A DNA stretch of 64,000 nt from Hydrocarboniphaga effusa AP103 (lineage in GTDB: Bacteria > Pseudomonadota > Gammaproteobacteria > Nevskiales > Nevskiaceae). Of the stretch, positions 23,875 through 32,824 are shown in pieces. Location of the stretch: the NCBI RefSeq assembly GCF_000271305.1, contig NZ_AKGD01000003.1, forward strand, positions 608,279 to 672,278, given 5' to 3'. Below the pieces are notes generated by a model that was given only the letters and a program-made list of their open reading frames with translations, ran no database searches and was not told where the DNA came from. Each line of letters starts with the position of its first letter. Positions within the stretch are counted from its first letter, which is position 1. Both the position numbers and the translations under genes were made by a program.

Positions 23875-26649
23875 TTGCTGGAGCGCATCGCCGAACGCAT
23901 TGCACGCTGGCCTTGGGTGCCGCTGCTGCTCGTGGCCATCATCACGGTTTTCGCCGCGCTTTCGTGTTTCGACGGGCACGGTCGGCTGCGGCTCGGCATC
24001 GACCCGTCGACCGAGAAGCTGCTGCCGGCCGACGACACCGATCGCCTCAATTACGAGCATCTGCGGCAGACCTTCGGCGATACCGATGCGGTGCTGCTCG
24101 CGGTGCGCTTCGATCCGGTCTGGACGCCCGAGAACCTCGCGGCGATCGCGCGGCTCAGCGATGCCCTCAAGCGACTGGGTGGCGTCGCCTCGGTGTTCTC
24201 GATCGCAACGGCGCCGAATCTGCTCGCCACGGGCGAAGAGATCGAAGTGGGCAGCTTCACCGAACAGGCCGCGGCCGATCCGCGGAGTGTCGGAGCGCTC
24301 GAGCAGGCCTTGAAGGCCAACCCGATCTATCGCGGCAGCCTGGTCTCCGACGACGGGCGCTACGCCGCTTTCGTGATCTCGTTCGATGGCGTCGACGAAA
24401 CCCGCTTCCTGCACGAGCATTACGCCGATCGCATCCGACAGCTCGCGGCCGAGCAGACGCGCAGCGCCGAGATTCGGGTCACCGGCGCCCCGGTGATCCG
24501 CAGTGCCACGACCACCGCACTGATCGACACCCTGTCGTTCACCATCCCGACCATCTACGCATTGATCGTCGGCTTGCTGCTGTTCGCGTTCCGCTCGGTG
24601 CGCGCGACGCTCGCGGCGCTGGTCTGCGTGAGCACCGCGCTGGTGTGGACGCTCGCGAGCGCCGCCGCGCTCGGCATCCCGCTCAACGTCGTCACCGTGA
24701 TAACGCCGCCGCTCGTGATCACGCTCGGTCTGGCCTACAACATTCACCTGCTGTCCGATTTTTTCGCCGAAGCCGCGCAGACGCCGGACGAGCGCCGCAA
24801 GCGCACGCAGCACGTGATGCGCGAACTCGCGGCCCCGCTGTTGCTTGCCACCGCGACGACGATCGCGGGCTTTCTAGCGCTGCTGTTCAACGCGCTGCCG
24901 GCGATCCAGCAGTTCGTCTGGCTGTCGGTGCTCGGCGTGGCGTATCTGTTCGTGCTGACGCTGTTCTTCATGCCGGCGATGCTCGCGGTGCTGCACTGCG
25001 GGCGTCGCGAGCATCGCCAGCTCGGTCAGCGGCTTGCGGAGCGCTTCGCTCCGATTCTCGCGCGCTTCGATACGCGCTGGCGCGGACGCATCATCCTGGT
25101 CGCGCTGATCATGGTGCCGTTCGACCTGTGGCTCGCCACCGGCATTCCGATCGGCACCGACTACGTCAAGGGCTTCGTCGCGGGCCATCCGGCGCGGCAG
25201 GATTACGAGGCGATCAACCGCATCTTCAACGGCGCGAATCTGGTGTCGGTGCATATCGACAGCCATCTCAACGATGCGCTGACGCAGCCCGAACTGCTGC
25301 ACGCGATCGATGGCTTGCAGAGCTGGCTGCGCGAGCAGCCCGAAGTCGGGGCCGCGGTTTCGTACGTCGATCACGTCAAGCTCATCAACCAGAGCATGAG
25401 CGAAGGCGATGCGGCGGCCTATGCGATTCCCGACTCGGCCGCTGCGATCAAGCAGCTGCTGGTCTTCGGCGGAGGCGAGCAGATTCGCCGCTTCGTCGAT
25501 CCGCGTTATCGCGAGGCACTGATCTCGGTTCGGCTCAACGTCAACGATTCGGCCGAGATCGCGCGCTTCGTCGAGCGCACCGAGCAGCGCCTGCGCGAGC
25601 TGCCGCCCGCGCTCAACGGCCAGCTGACCGGAAGCTCGGTGCTCGCGACGCGCACGGTCGAAGCGATCGGCAGCGGGCAATGGGTGTCGCTCGCGGCCGC
25701 GAGCTTCGTGATCTGGGCCTTGCTCGCCTTCATGTTCATGTCGCCTCGCGCCGGGCTCTGGGCCTTGCTGCCCAACCTGCTGCCGGTTGCGGTGTATTTC
25801 GGCCTGCTGCGGTTGCTGGATATTCCGCTGAACCCGACCAACAGCCTGATCGCGAGCATCGTGCTCGGCATCGCGGTCGACGACACCGTGCATTTTCTCG
25901 CGCGCTTCAACAGCCTGGCGCGCAGCCTCGGCAACGAACGCAAGGCGATGGAGGCGGCGCTCGCGCATTCGCTGCGGCCGACTTCGCTCAACACGCTCGC
26001 GCTGTGCGCGGGCCTGCTGATGTTCGCGGGCAGCGAGTTGCGCAGCCAGGTGCAGTTCGGCCTGCTCGCATCGTTCACGCTGTTCGTCGCCTGGGTGTCG
26101 GAGATCACGCTGACGCCGGCGCTGGCCACCAAGCTCAAGATCGTTACGCTCTGGGACGTTCTGCGAGTCGACCTCGGCCAGTCGCCGCAGCACACCATTC
26201 CGCTGCTGGCCGGGCTTTCGCTGCGGCAGGCGAGGGTATTCGCGCTCATTTCCAGGCTCGAGCGCCACAAGGCCGGCGCGACCGTGATCCGCCAGGGCGA
26301 CCAGGCGCGCGACATGTACGTGATCGTCGACGGCGAGATCGAAGTCTGGATCGATCAGGCGAGCCAGAAAAAAGTCCTTGCCCGCTTGGGGCGAGGAACG
26401 GTGCTCGGAGAAGCGGGATACTTCGGCCAGCGGCGCACGGCCAATGTGCTGGCGGCGACGCCATTGCGCGTGCTGCGCTTCGACTCGCAGGATCTGGAAC
26501 GCCTGCGCCGGCGTTATCCGCGTATCGCCGCCACCGTGTTCCGCAACCTGAACCGGGTCCAGGCCGAACGCCTCGCGCGCGCGACCGCGATGCTGCAGGA
26601 CGGCGAGCCGCGGCCGAACCTAGAACCGAATTTGCCTACACCCACTTGA
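23875..26649 (+). CDS. RND/MMPL-family exporter fused to a cyclic-nucleotide-binding domain
   Basis: This 924-residue inner-membrane protein starts at TTG. It has two RND halves: a first transmembrane helix (about 14-32), periplasmic domain 1, a bundle of helices with a sterol-sensing-like segment (about 215-380), then the pattern repeats (helix about 405-425, periplasmic domain 2, helices about 600-760 with LGIAVDDTVHFLARFN). From about 780 a cyclic-nucleotide-binding domain follows, with VIRQGDQARDMYVIVDGEIEVW and a phosphate-cassette-like LGEAGYFGQRRTANV. MMPL proteins export lipids or hydrophobic molecules; a fused sensor suggests gating by cAMP or a related nucleotide. That regulation is inference. 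The fusion is continuous, without a frame break. Confidence 0.88.
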   Translation: MLERIAERIARWPWVPLLLVAIITVFAALSCFDGHGRLRLGIDPSTEKLLPADDTDRLNYEHLRQTFGDTDAVLLAVRFDPVWTPENLAAIARLSDALKRLGGVASVFSIATAPNLLATGEEIEVGSFTEQAAADPRSVGALEQALKANPIYRGSLVSDDGRYAAFVISFDGVDETRFLHEHYADRIRQLAAEQTRSAEIRVTGAPVIRSATTTALIDTLSFTIPTIYALIVGLLLFAFRSVRATLAALVCVSTALVWTLASAAALGIPLNVVTVITPPLVITLGLAYNIHLLSDFFAEAAQTPDERRKRTQHVMRELAAPLLLATATTIAGFLALLFNALPAIQQFVWLSVLGVAYLFVLTLFFMPAMLAVLHCGRREHRQLGQRLAERFAPILARFDTRWRGRIILVALIMVPFDLWLATGIPIGTDYVKGFVAGHPARQDYEAINRIFNGANLVSVHIDSHLNDALTQPELLHAIDGLQSWLREQPEVGAAVSYVDHVKLINQSMSEGDAAAYAIPDSAAAIKQLLVFGGGEQIRRFVDPRYREALISVRLNVNDSAEIARFVERTEQRLRELPPALNGQLTGSSVLATRTVEAIGSGQWVSLAAASFVIWALLAFMFMSPRAGLWALLPNLLPVAVYFGLLRLLDIPLNPTNSLIASIVLGIAVDDTVHFLARFNSLARSLGNERKAMEAALAHSLRPTSLNTLALCAGLLMFAGSELRSQVQFGLLASFTLFVAWVSEITLTPALATKLKIVTLWDVLRVDLGQSPQHTIPLLAGLSLRQARVFALISRLERHKAGATVIRQGDQARDMYVIVDGEIEVWIDQASQKKVLARLGRGTVLGEAGYFGQRRTANVLAATPLRVLRFDSQDLERLRRRYPRIAATVFRNLNRVQAERLARATAMLQDGEPRPNLEPNLPTPT

Positions 26650-26661
26650 GGAGAGACGTAC

Positions 26662-27516
26662 ATGAGCACGAACGACAAGCCGTTGGCGGGAAAAACCTTG
26701 TTCATCACCGGCGGCAGCCGCGGCATCGGCCTGGCGATCGCCGAGCGCGCCGCGAAAGACGGCGCCAACGTGACGATCGCGGCCAAGACCGCCGAGGCGC
26801 ATCCCAAGCTCGAAGGCACGATCCACACGGCCGTCGAGGCGATCGAGAAGGCCGGCGGCAAGGGCCTGGCCGTGCAGTGCGACATTCGCGACGAAGACCA
26901 GGTGCAGGCCGCGATCGCCAAGACCGTCGAGCGCTTCGGCGGCATCGACATTCTCGTCAACAACGCGAGCGCGATCTCGCTGACCGGCACGCTCGAAACC
27001 GACATGAAGAAGTACGACCTCATGAACGGCATCAACGCGCGTGGCACCTATCTGGTCGGGCGTGCCTGCATTCCGCATCTGAGGAAATCGGCCAACCCGC
27101 ACATTCTCACGCTGTCTCCGCCGCTGGAGATGAAGACCAAGTGGTTCGCTCCGCATGTGGCGTACTCGATGGCCAAGTACGGCATGAGCCTGTGCACGCT
27201 CGGCTGGGCCGAGGAGTTTCGCCGTGACGGCATCGCCGCCAATTCGCTGTGGCCGCGCACGGCCATCGCCACCGCCGCGATCAACCTGATCGGCGGCGAT
27301 GCGCTCATGAAGCAGTCGCGCACGCCCGAGATCATGGCCGACGCGGCGCACGTGATCCTGTCCAGGCCCAGCCGCGAATTCACGGGCAATTTCTGCATCG
27401 ACGATCTGGTGCTGTTCGATGTCGGCGTGCGTGATTTCTCGCGCTATGCTGCGGTGCCGGGCAATACGAAGTTCATGGTCGACTTCTTCGTTCCCGACGA
27501 TCTGCCCGAAGTCTGA
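26662..27516 (+). CDS. Short-chain dehydrogenase/reductase (HSDL2-like)
   Basis: This 284-residue classical SDR has the cofactor motif TGGSRGIG (residues about 16-23), an NNAS motif (DILVNNAS) and an active-site YSMAK motif ([10 protein letters not shown]). The catalytic serine position is occupied within LTLSPPLEM. The segments [19 protein letters not shown] and [11 protein letters not shown] are typical of the hydroxysteroid dehydrogenase-like protein 2 group, whose bacterial members are often linked to fatty-acid or terpenoid metabolism. GGAGAG lies 12 bp upstream and the gene follows the RND gene closely. The substrate is unknown. Confidence 0.88.
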   Translation: MSTNDKPLAGKTLFITGGSRGIGLAIAERAAKDGANVTIAAKTAEAHPKLEGTIHTAVEAIEKAGGKGLAVQCDIRDEDQVQAAIAKTVERFGGIDILVNNASAISLTGTLETDMKKYDLMNGINARGTYLVGRACIPHLRKSANPHILTLSPPLEMKTKWFAPHVAYSMAKYGMSLCTLGWAEEFRRDGIAANSLWPRTAIATAAINLIGGDALMKQSRTPEIMADAAHVILSRPSREFTGNFCIDDLVLFDVGVRDFSRYAAVPGNTKFMVDFFVPDDLPEV

Positions 27517-27529
27517 AACAGAAAAACCG

Positions 27530-28039
27530 ATGAGCCGCTGGCGTCCCCCGAACGAAAAATCCTCGCTGTACATCACGCCCGAAGGCTATGCGCGCCTGCG
27601 TGCCGAATACGAAGAGCTCTGGAGCCGGCGCCGGCCTGAAGTGGTCAAAGCCCTGGCCGCAGCGGCGGCCGAGGGCGATCGCTCCGAGAACGCCGAGTAT
27701 CAGTACCGCAAGAAGGAACTGCGCGAGATCGACCGGCGCGTGCGCTACCTGCAGGTTCGGCTGCCGGATCTGAAAGTGGTCGAGCGCGTTCCCGACGAGA
27801 CCTCGCGCGTGTTCTTCGGAGCGCGTGTCGAGGTCGCGGACGAAGCCGGCGACAGCCGGCACTATCGCGTCGTCGGGCCCGACGAGGTCGGGATAGCGCC
27901 GGGCGACATCAGCGTCGATTCGCCGCTCGCGCGAGCCTTGCTCGGCAAGGCCGAAGGCGATGTGTTCAAGGTGCTGCTGCCCGGCGGTGAATCCGAGATG
28001 GAGGTCGTGGCCGTAACGTATGGTCATGGCGGGCCATGA
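27530..28039 (+). CDS. greB: Transcript cleavage factor GreB
   Basis: This 169-residue Gre factor has an N-terminal coiled coil (about 1-80) with the acidic tip [20 protein letters not shown] that reaches into the RNA polymerase secondary channel, and a C-terminal FKBP-like domain (about 85-160). The N-terminal [19 protein letters not shown] is GreB-like rather than GreA-like. It rescues backtracked polymerase by stimulating RNA cleavage. The ATG at 27530 starts 13 bp after the SDR stop; the frame open further upstream overlaps that gene. Confidence 0.9.
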   Translation: MSRWRPPNEKSSLYITPEGYARLRAEYEELWSRRRPEVVKALAAAAAEGDRSENAEYQYRKKELREIDRRVRYLQVRLPDLKVVERVPDETSRVFFGARVEVADEAGDSRHYRVVGPDEVGIAPGDISVDSPLARALLGKAEGDVFKVLLPGGESEMEVVAVTYGHGGP

Positions 28040-28160
28040 TGGCGTAGCGGGCGCTAACTAAATTGCAGCTGAACCGAAACCCCGGGCAGCTTGGCGCTGT
28101 CAGATAATCGCCACATGGCACTTCCGCCACAGCGACGAAAAGCTTTCTCAGGAGTTCTCC

Positions 28161-28676
28161 ATGCGTACCTTCTTCTCCGGCGCACTCACAACCAGCCTTG
28201 CCTTGGCGCTAGCGGCTTGCGCAACCGCGACGCCATATCAGCCGGTGGGCAAGAGCGGGAGCGGCTATGCCGAGCAGCGGCTCGAATCGAACCGCTACAA
28301 GATCACCTTCGCGGGCAATTCGATCACCCCGCGGCAGACGGTCGAGAACTACCTGCTGTACCGCTCGGCCGAGGTGACGCTGCAGAACGGCTACGACTAC
28401 TTCGTGCTCGCCGACAACAACACCGATTCACAGACCAGCTATTCGCAGACCTTCGGCGGCGGTTTCGGCTCGTACTACTGGGGGCCCTGGGGCGGACCGG
28501 GTTGGGGCTGGGGAGGCAGCACGGGCACCTCGATTCCGCGTACGGAATACCAGGCCCAGGCCAACATTCTCGTGTTCAAGGGCGAGAAGCCGGCCAACGA
28601 TCCCAAGGCGTTCAATGCGCACGAGGTCAAGGCCAATCTCGAGAGCGTGATCGTGAGGCCGCAGACCAAGGGCTGA
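28161..28676 (+). CDS. CC0125/CC1285-family lipoprotein
   Basis: This 171-residue protein has a lipobox LALAAC at residues 15-20, so it is likely anchored by an N-terminal lipid. The mature part contains YQPVGKSGSGYAEQRLESNRY-like sequence and VENYLLYRSAEVTLQNGYDYFVL, matching an uncharacterised family named after Caulobacter proteins. A Gly/Trp/Tyr-rich insert (GGGFGSYYWGPWGGPGW) follows. No function is known. AGGAG precedes the start and a strong terminator follows, so it is a single-gene unit. Confidence 0.8.
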   Translation: MRTFFSGALTTSLALALAACATATPYQPVGKSGSGYAEQRLESNRYKITFAGNSITPRQTVENYLLYRSAEVTLQNGYDYFVLADNNTDSQTSYSQTFGGGFGSYYWGPWGGPGWGWGGSTGTSIPRTEYQAQANILVFKGEKPANDPKAFNAHEVKANLESVIVRPQTKG

Positions 28677-28688
28677 GCGTGTTGCCAT

Positions 28689-28720
28689 AAACCCCGGCTG
28701 CCTCAGGTAGCCGGGGTTTT
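28689..28720 (+). terminator. Terminator after CC0125/CC1285 lipoprotein
   Basis: AACCCCGGCT (28690-28699) pairs with AGCCGGGGTT (28709-28718) around a 9-nt loop, with TT following and AA before. It probably also serves the kinase gene arriving on the minus strand. Confidence 0.85.
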
Positions 28721-28742
28721 ATGTGTATGGGGTCAGCCGATG

Positions 28743-31472
28743 CTATGGCTTGACTGCAGAAAGACCTTGAGCTTTGCGCTGCTCGATCTCCAGAGCGTAC
28801 TCGTGCGCCCGCTGGACGTAGCGGTGATCGGCTCCGAGCAGGGATTCGAGCCGTTCGCTCGCCTTGGACAGCAATGCTTGTGCCTCGGGGTACTGAGCCA
28901 GCATGGCTTGGCTGCGCGCCATCGCCAGATCGATGGCCCAGGGCAGGAAGTGCTCGTCGCCGAGCGCTCGATGGGCCAGTGCCGACATCGGTTTCTGCAT
29001 TTCGAGCGCCTCGCTCCAGCGGCCGAGGTCTTGCAGGCTGCGGGCGATGTTGTGTGCGGTGGTCAGCGTTTCGCGGCGATCCTCGCCCAGCACCGCTTTC
29101 TGCGTCGTGTAGATCGCACGGTACAACACCAGCGCTGCATCGTGATCGCCCTTGTTCGCATACATCGTGGCCAGGTTGGCGCGCTGCTGCATGGCGTGGG
29201 AGTTCTGTTCACCGTAGCGCTCGACCAGCGCTTGGATGGCGAAGCTTTGCAGTTCGATGGCGCGGTCGAGCTGCCCCAAATGCTGCAGCGCGAGCGTCAG
29301 CTGGTTGATGGTGGCCAGCGTTTCCATGTGCGTCGGGCCATAGATGCGCTGCATATCGACGTAGAGCGGGGCGAGGATGGCCACGGCCTCCGCATCCTGG
29401 CCCTGCGTTGCCAGAGCGCCGCCCAGGTTGCGGCGAAGATTGGTGGTGTTGTTGGCGTAACGGCCTTTGACGCGCTCGAAGCGTGGCAAGGCTGCGCGGT
29501 AGACCTCGACGGCTTCCGGACGATTGAGTTCGCCGAGCAGATCGCCTCGAATGACGGCATAGCGCAGAGCGGCGTCAGAGTCGGGGTCGATATGGGCCAG
29601 CTCGGGCGCGAGCGCGTCGAGCTGGGCCAGGCCATCTTCGGCATGGCCTAGCACGCGTTCGAACTCGGCCAGGTAGACGCGGGTTTCGAAGGCGAGTTCA
29701 GGCATTTTCGCCCGTTCGACCTCGGCCAGCGCCTCGCGATAGAGCGCGCGGGATTCCTCGTAGCGATCGAGCTGCGACATCGCGTCGGCCAGTTGCACTT
29801 GGGCTTCCCACCGTGTTTTCAAGGCGTCCGCCGGAAGCAGCGTGAGCGCGCTGCGGAACTGCGTGATCGCTTGCTCGAACTGCGCCAGGCCAACGAACAC
29901 CGTTCCCAAGGACATGCGCACGCGTGCTTCGAGCTGCGGTTGCTCCATGCCGGAGTCGATGCGTCGTGCCGCCGCTTCGACGACTTCGCGAACGCTGATG
30001 TCGCTGCGGTCGTTGCCGCGCGGATCGGCGGCTTCCAGCAGGTCGTGCTGCAGGAAATCGTTGACGGCTGCGGTCTCGGCCTGCGCGAGCCTGGCCTGAT
30101 CGCGCGCCCGACGTGCATCGAGATAGAGCCATGTGCTCACGGCAAGGCCGATGGCCAGGATACCGACCGCTGCCATTTGCCAGCCGCGCCGGGCCTGGAG
30201 CCGATCGAGTTGCTGCTGCGCATACTCGGCCTGCACGCGAGCAGCTTCTTCGGCCGCCCTTTGAGCGCGTCGCTCGTCGAGTCCGCGCAGGCGCTGCGCC
30301 AGCGCGGCCGCATCGGCCAGCCGGTGCGCGGGATCGAGTTCGGCTGCGGCGGCGATGTCCTCGCGCAGCAGCGGGTCGGTGACATCGCGCTCCCAGCCCG
30401 GAGCGAGCGGGCGGCGAAGGTCGCCGACGATGAGCTGGAACAGCAGTACACCGAGCGCATAGACATCGCTCTTGAGCGTGGCCGGCTGGCCGGTGACGAC
30501 TTCGGGCGCCAGATACAGCAGCGAGCCGGAGCCGCTGCTGGCCTCGTCGTCGCTGCGCGTGAGCCCGAGGCGGGTGATCGACAGGCTCTGCAGGCGCGTG
30601 TCGTCGATCAGCAGGCCGCTGCCGAAATCGGCGAGCCGGACCTGCGGCTCGCTGCCGGCTTCGACGATCAGCAGGTTCTGCGGCTTGACGTCCTTGTGCA
30701 GCACGCCGACCGCGTGCGCGGCCGCGAGCGCTTCGGCGGCCTGGGCCACCAGATCGATGCGCGTCTCGACGGGTGCCTGCGCGTTGGTGGCGAGCCAGCG
30801 CTCCAGGCTGCCGCCCGAGCACCACTCGGTTTCGATGAAGTAGGGGGCTTCCTGCAGGTTCCAGTCGAGCACCGGCACCACCGCCGCCTGGTCGCCGAGG
30901 CTTTCGATCAGCAGGCGTTGCAGCGTGATCTCGCGCTTGAGCGTCGACAGGCCGATGCCGTCGCCGGCGAACTTGAATACCCGGCGTTCGCGCGTCTTGT
31001 CGTGCACGGCGAGCCAGGTTTCGTTGCGCCCTTCGCCGAGCCGCTCGACGAGCTGCCAGTTGGGACGCAGCGGCGGGTTCTGCCCGGCCTGCAGATGCAG
31101 CGTCGGCGCCGATTGCGTCTTCACCGGCGTCAGCCGCTCGACCGGCGCGTCGAAGCGATAGCCGTAGCCGTGCACGGTGCGGATCAGCGTCTGCGAGCTG
31201 TCGCCCAGCGCCTTGCGCAGCAGCGAAATGGCGCGAGCGAGCACCGATTCGCTGAGCACGCGGCCGGGCCAGACGGCCTCCATGAGCTCGTCCTTGGTCA
31301 GCACTTCGCCCGGATGGCGCACGAACTGGCGCAGCAGCTCCAGCGCCTTGGCCTCGAGCGGCACGACATCGCCGAGATGCAGGATCTCGAGGCGAAACTC
31401 GTCGAGCTCGCTGTCGCCGAAGCGCCAGCGGGCGGGTTGCAGATTCGGATTGGCGGGCGCCGGAGACGTCAT
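28743..31472 (-). CDS. Winged-helix / Ser-Thr kinase / TPR fusion protein
   Basis: This 909-residue protein joins four parts. Residues about 15-107 are an OmpR-type winged helix (DVVPLEAKALELLRQFV, HGYGYRFDAP). Residues about 140-395 are a protein kinase with K167, HKD at 259-261 (HKDVKPQN), DFG at 282-284 and APE near 322-324, so it should be active. Residues 431-450 are a transmembrane helix, and the rest (to 909) is TPR-like repeats in the periplasm. The Met at 31472 is chosen because the frame upstream overlaps the rhodanese gene. A kinase that also carries a DNA-binding domain and an external TPR sensor could signal from membrane to promoter in one chain. Its target is unknown. Confidence 0.85.
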   Translation of the reverse strand: MTSPAPANPNLQPARWRFGDSELDEFRLEILHLGDVVPLEAKALELLRQFVRHPGEVLTKDELMEAVWPGRVLSESVLARAISLLRKALGDSSQTLIRTVHGYGYRFDAPVERLTPVKTQSAPTLHLQAGQNPPLRPNWQLVERLGEGRNETWLAVHDKTRERRVFKFAGDGIGLSTLKREITLQRLLIESLGDQAAVVPVLDWNLQEAPYFIETEWCSGGSLERWLATNAQAPVETRIDLVAQAAEALAAAHAVGVLHKDVKPQNLLIVEAGSEPQVRLADFGSGLLIDDTRLQSLSITRLGLTRSDDEASSGSGSLLYLAPEVVTGQPATLKSDVYALGVLLFQLIVGDLRRPLAPGWERDVTDPLLREDIAAAAELDPAHRLADAAALAQRLRGLDERRAQRAAEEAARVQAEYAQQQLDRLQARRGWQMAAVGILAIGLAVSTWLYLDARRARDQARLAQAETAAVNDFLQHDLLEAADPRGNDRSDISVREVVEAAARRIDSGMEQPQLEARVRMSLGTVFVGLAQFEQAITQFRSALTLLPADALKTRWEAQVQLADAMSQLDRYEESRALYREALAEVERAKMPELAFETRVYLAEFERVLGHAEDGLAQLDALAPELAHIDPDSDAALRYAVIRGDLLGELNRPEAVEVYRAALPRFERVKGRYANNTTNLRRNLGGALATQGQDAEAVAILAPLYVDMQRIYGPTHMETLATINQLTLALQHLGQLDRAIELQSFAIQALVERYGEQNSHAMQQRANLATMYANKGDHDAALVLYRAIYTTQKAVLGEDRRETLTTAHNIARSLQDLGRWSEALEMQKPMSALAHRALGDEHFLPWAIDLAMARSQAMLAQYPEAQALLSKASERLESLLGADHRYVQRAHEYALEIEQRKAQGLSAVKP

Positions 31473-31488
31473 GGCGATCGGCGGCGGC

Positions 31489-31851
31489 TTACTCGACCGG
31501 CAGCAGATCCTTGAGCGCGCGCCAGCCGCCATCGACATTGACGACCTTGTCGTAGCCCATGCGCTTGAGGTTGTCGGCCGCCAGCGCCGAGCGCGAGCCG
31601 CCACCGCAATACAGGTAGAGCGGGGTGCTGCGATCCGGATACTTGGTTTCGATGTCGCGCTCGATCACGCCCTTGCCGATGTGCTCGGCGCCCTTCAGAT
31701 GGCCGGCGGCGAATTCGCTTTCCTCGCGCGTATCGATGAGCTTGGCGCCCGGCGTGGCCGCGAGTTCGGCCGCCAGTTCGGTGGGGCGGATTTCGCGAAC
31801 GCGGCTGCGGGCCTCGGCGACGAGGTCGGAAAACTTGAGAGGGCTGCTCAT
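31489..31851 (-). CDS. Single-domain rhodanese-like sulfurtransferase
   Basis: This 120-residue protein covers one rhodanese domain: LIDTREESEFAAGHLKGAEHIG, the active-site loop YCGGGSRSA with nucleophile C82, and LKRMGYDKVVNVDGGW. It moves sulfane sulfur to acceptors such as cyanide or thiols. It ends 16 bp before the kinase-fusion gene on the same strand, so the two are probably one transcript. The Met at 31851 begins the conserved part; upstream open frame lacks support. Confidence 0.88.
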   Translation of the reverse strand: MSSPLKFSDLVAEARSRVREIRPTELAAELAATPGAKLIDTREESEFAAGHLKGAEHIGKGVIERDIETKYPDRSTPLYLYCGGGSRSALAADNLKRMGYDKVVNVDGGWRALKDLLPVE

Positions 31852-32041
31852 CGGGTGATCCTTGGCGTGGGGGCGGGGCTGGAATTCTAGCGGCAGCCAA
31901 CACTTGCATGCGTTTCTCGGCCGCTGCGTATGCGTTGACAAGCCTGGACAGCAATAAGAATCTTGCCCGATTGCAGAGCCCGACGCGCCGGATGCATCAC
32001 CGAAGAGCGCGATGAGGTGTGCGTCGAAGCGAGGAAGCGCA

Positions 32042-32824
32042 GTGTTGGCGAAACCCCGAGTGGCGGCTTGGTGCGGCGTTCTGGTGAGCTTGGCGATGGC
32101 CGCGCCGATGACGGCGGCCGGCGCCGATCCGGTCGGGCAGGCGATCAATGCGACGGTCGAGGCCAACCGCGGCGCCCGGGCCTCACAGTCGCGCATCGAC
32201 GCGCTCGACGACCAGACCCGGCAGATGCTCGAACGCTATCGGGCCGCCACCTGGCAGTCGCAGCAGCTCAAGGTCTACGCCGAGCAGCTCGAAGAACTCG
32301 CCAGCGGCCAGGAGGCCGAGCGCGATTCGCTGCAGCGCCAGCTCGCCGAAGTGGATCGCACCGAGCGCGAGCTGCTGCCGCTGATGCTGCGCATGACGCA
32401 GGGGCTCGAATCCATCGTTGCCGAAGACCTGCCGTTTCTGCAGCAGGAGCGTCGCGATCGCATCGCCGGCATCAAGCGCCTGATGGCCGATCCGTCGGCG
32501 ACCAACCCGGACAGGTTCAAGCGCATTCTCGAGGCCTACCAGATCGAGGCCGAATACGGCCGCACGCTCGGAGCCGAACGCACGCAGGTCGAGAACCGCT
32601 CGGTGGACGTGCTGCGCGTCGGCCGCACGGCGCTGTATTACCTGAGCATCGACGGCCGCGAGGCCGGCTGGTGGAATGCGGCGCAAAAGCGCTGGGACAG
32701 ACTCGACGGCGGCGAGATCGCGCAGATTCGCCGTGGCCTGCGCATGGCGCGCGAAACGCTGGCGCCCGATCTGCTGCGTCTGCCCGTGCCGACGGCGGCG
32801 ATGCATGCGGGAGCCCAGCCATGA
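32042..32824 (+). CDS. DUF3450 periplasmic coiled-coil protein of TonB operon 2
   Basis: This is a 260-residue exported protein. The GTG at 32042 is preferred over an ATG at 32012 because GAGGA lies 6 bp upstream and the signal peptide (VLVSLAMAAPMTAAGA) then starts properly. The mature chain is mostly coiled coil (about 30-150, with QSQQLKVYAEQLEELASGQEAE) and then RDRIAGIKRLMADPSATNPDRFKRILEAYQIEAEYGRT, which marks DUF3450. Such proteins open TonB-ExbB-ExbD operons in gammaproteobacteria. Its ATGA overlap with the ExbB-like gene indicates coupling. Confidence 0.85.
   Translation: MLAKPRVAAWCGVLVSLAMAAPMTAAGADPVGQAINATVEANRGARASQSRIDALDDQTRQMLERYRAATWQSQQLKVYAEQLEELASGQEAERDSLQRQLAEVDRTERELLPLMLRMTQGLESIVAEDLPFLQQERRDRIAGIKRLMADPSATNPDRFKRILEAYQIEAEYGRTLGAERTQVENRSVDVLRVGRTALYYLSIDGREAGWWNAAQKRWDRLDGGEIAQIRRGLRMARETLAPDLLRLPVPTAAMHAGAQP

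Noticed and set aside
23727..27227. A 1166-residue plus-strand frame overlapping the RND exporter and SDR genes
   Set aside because: It is an Arg/Ala-rich shadow spanning three well-supported genes in another frame.
31935..31966. TTGACA at 31935 as promoter of the second TonB operon
   Set aside because: No acceptable -10 box lies 16-18 bp downstream, so it was left out as a feature.
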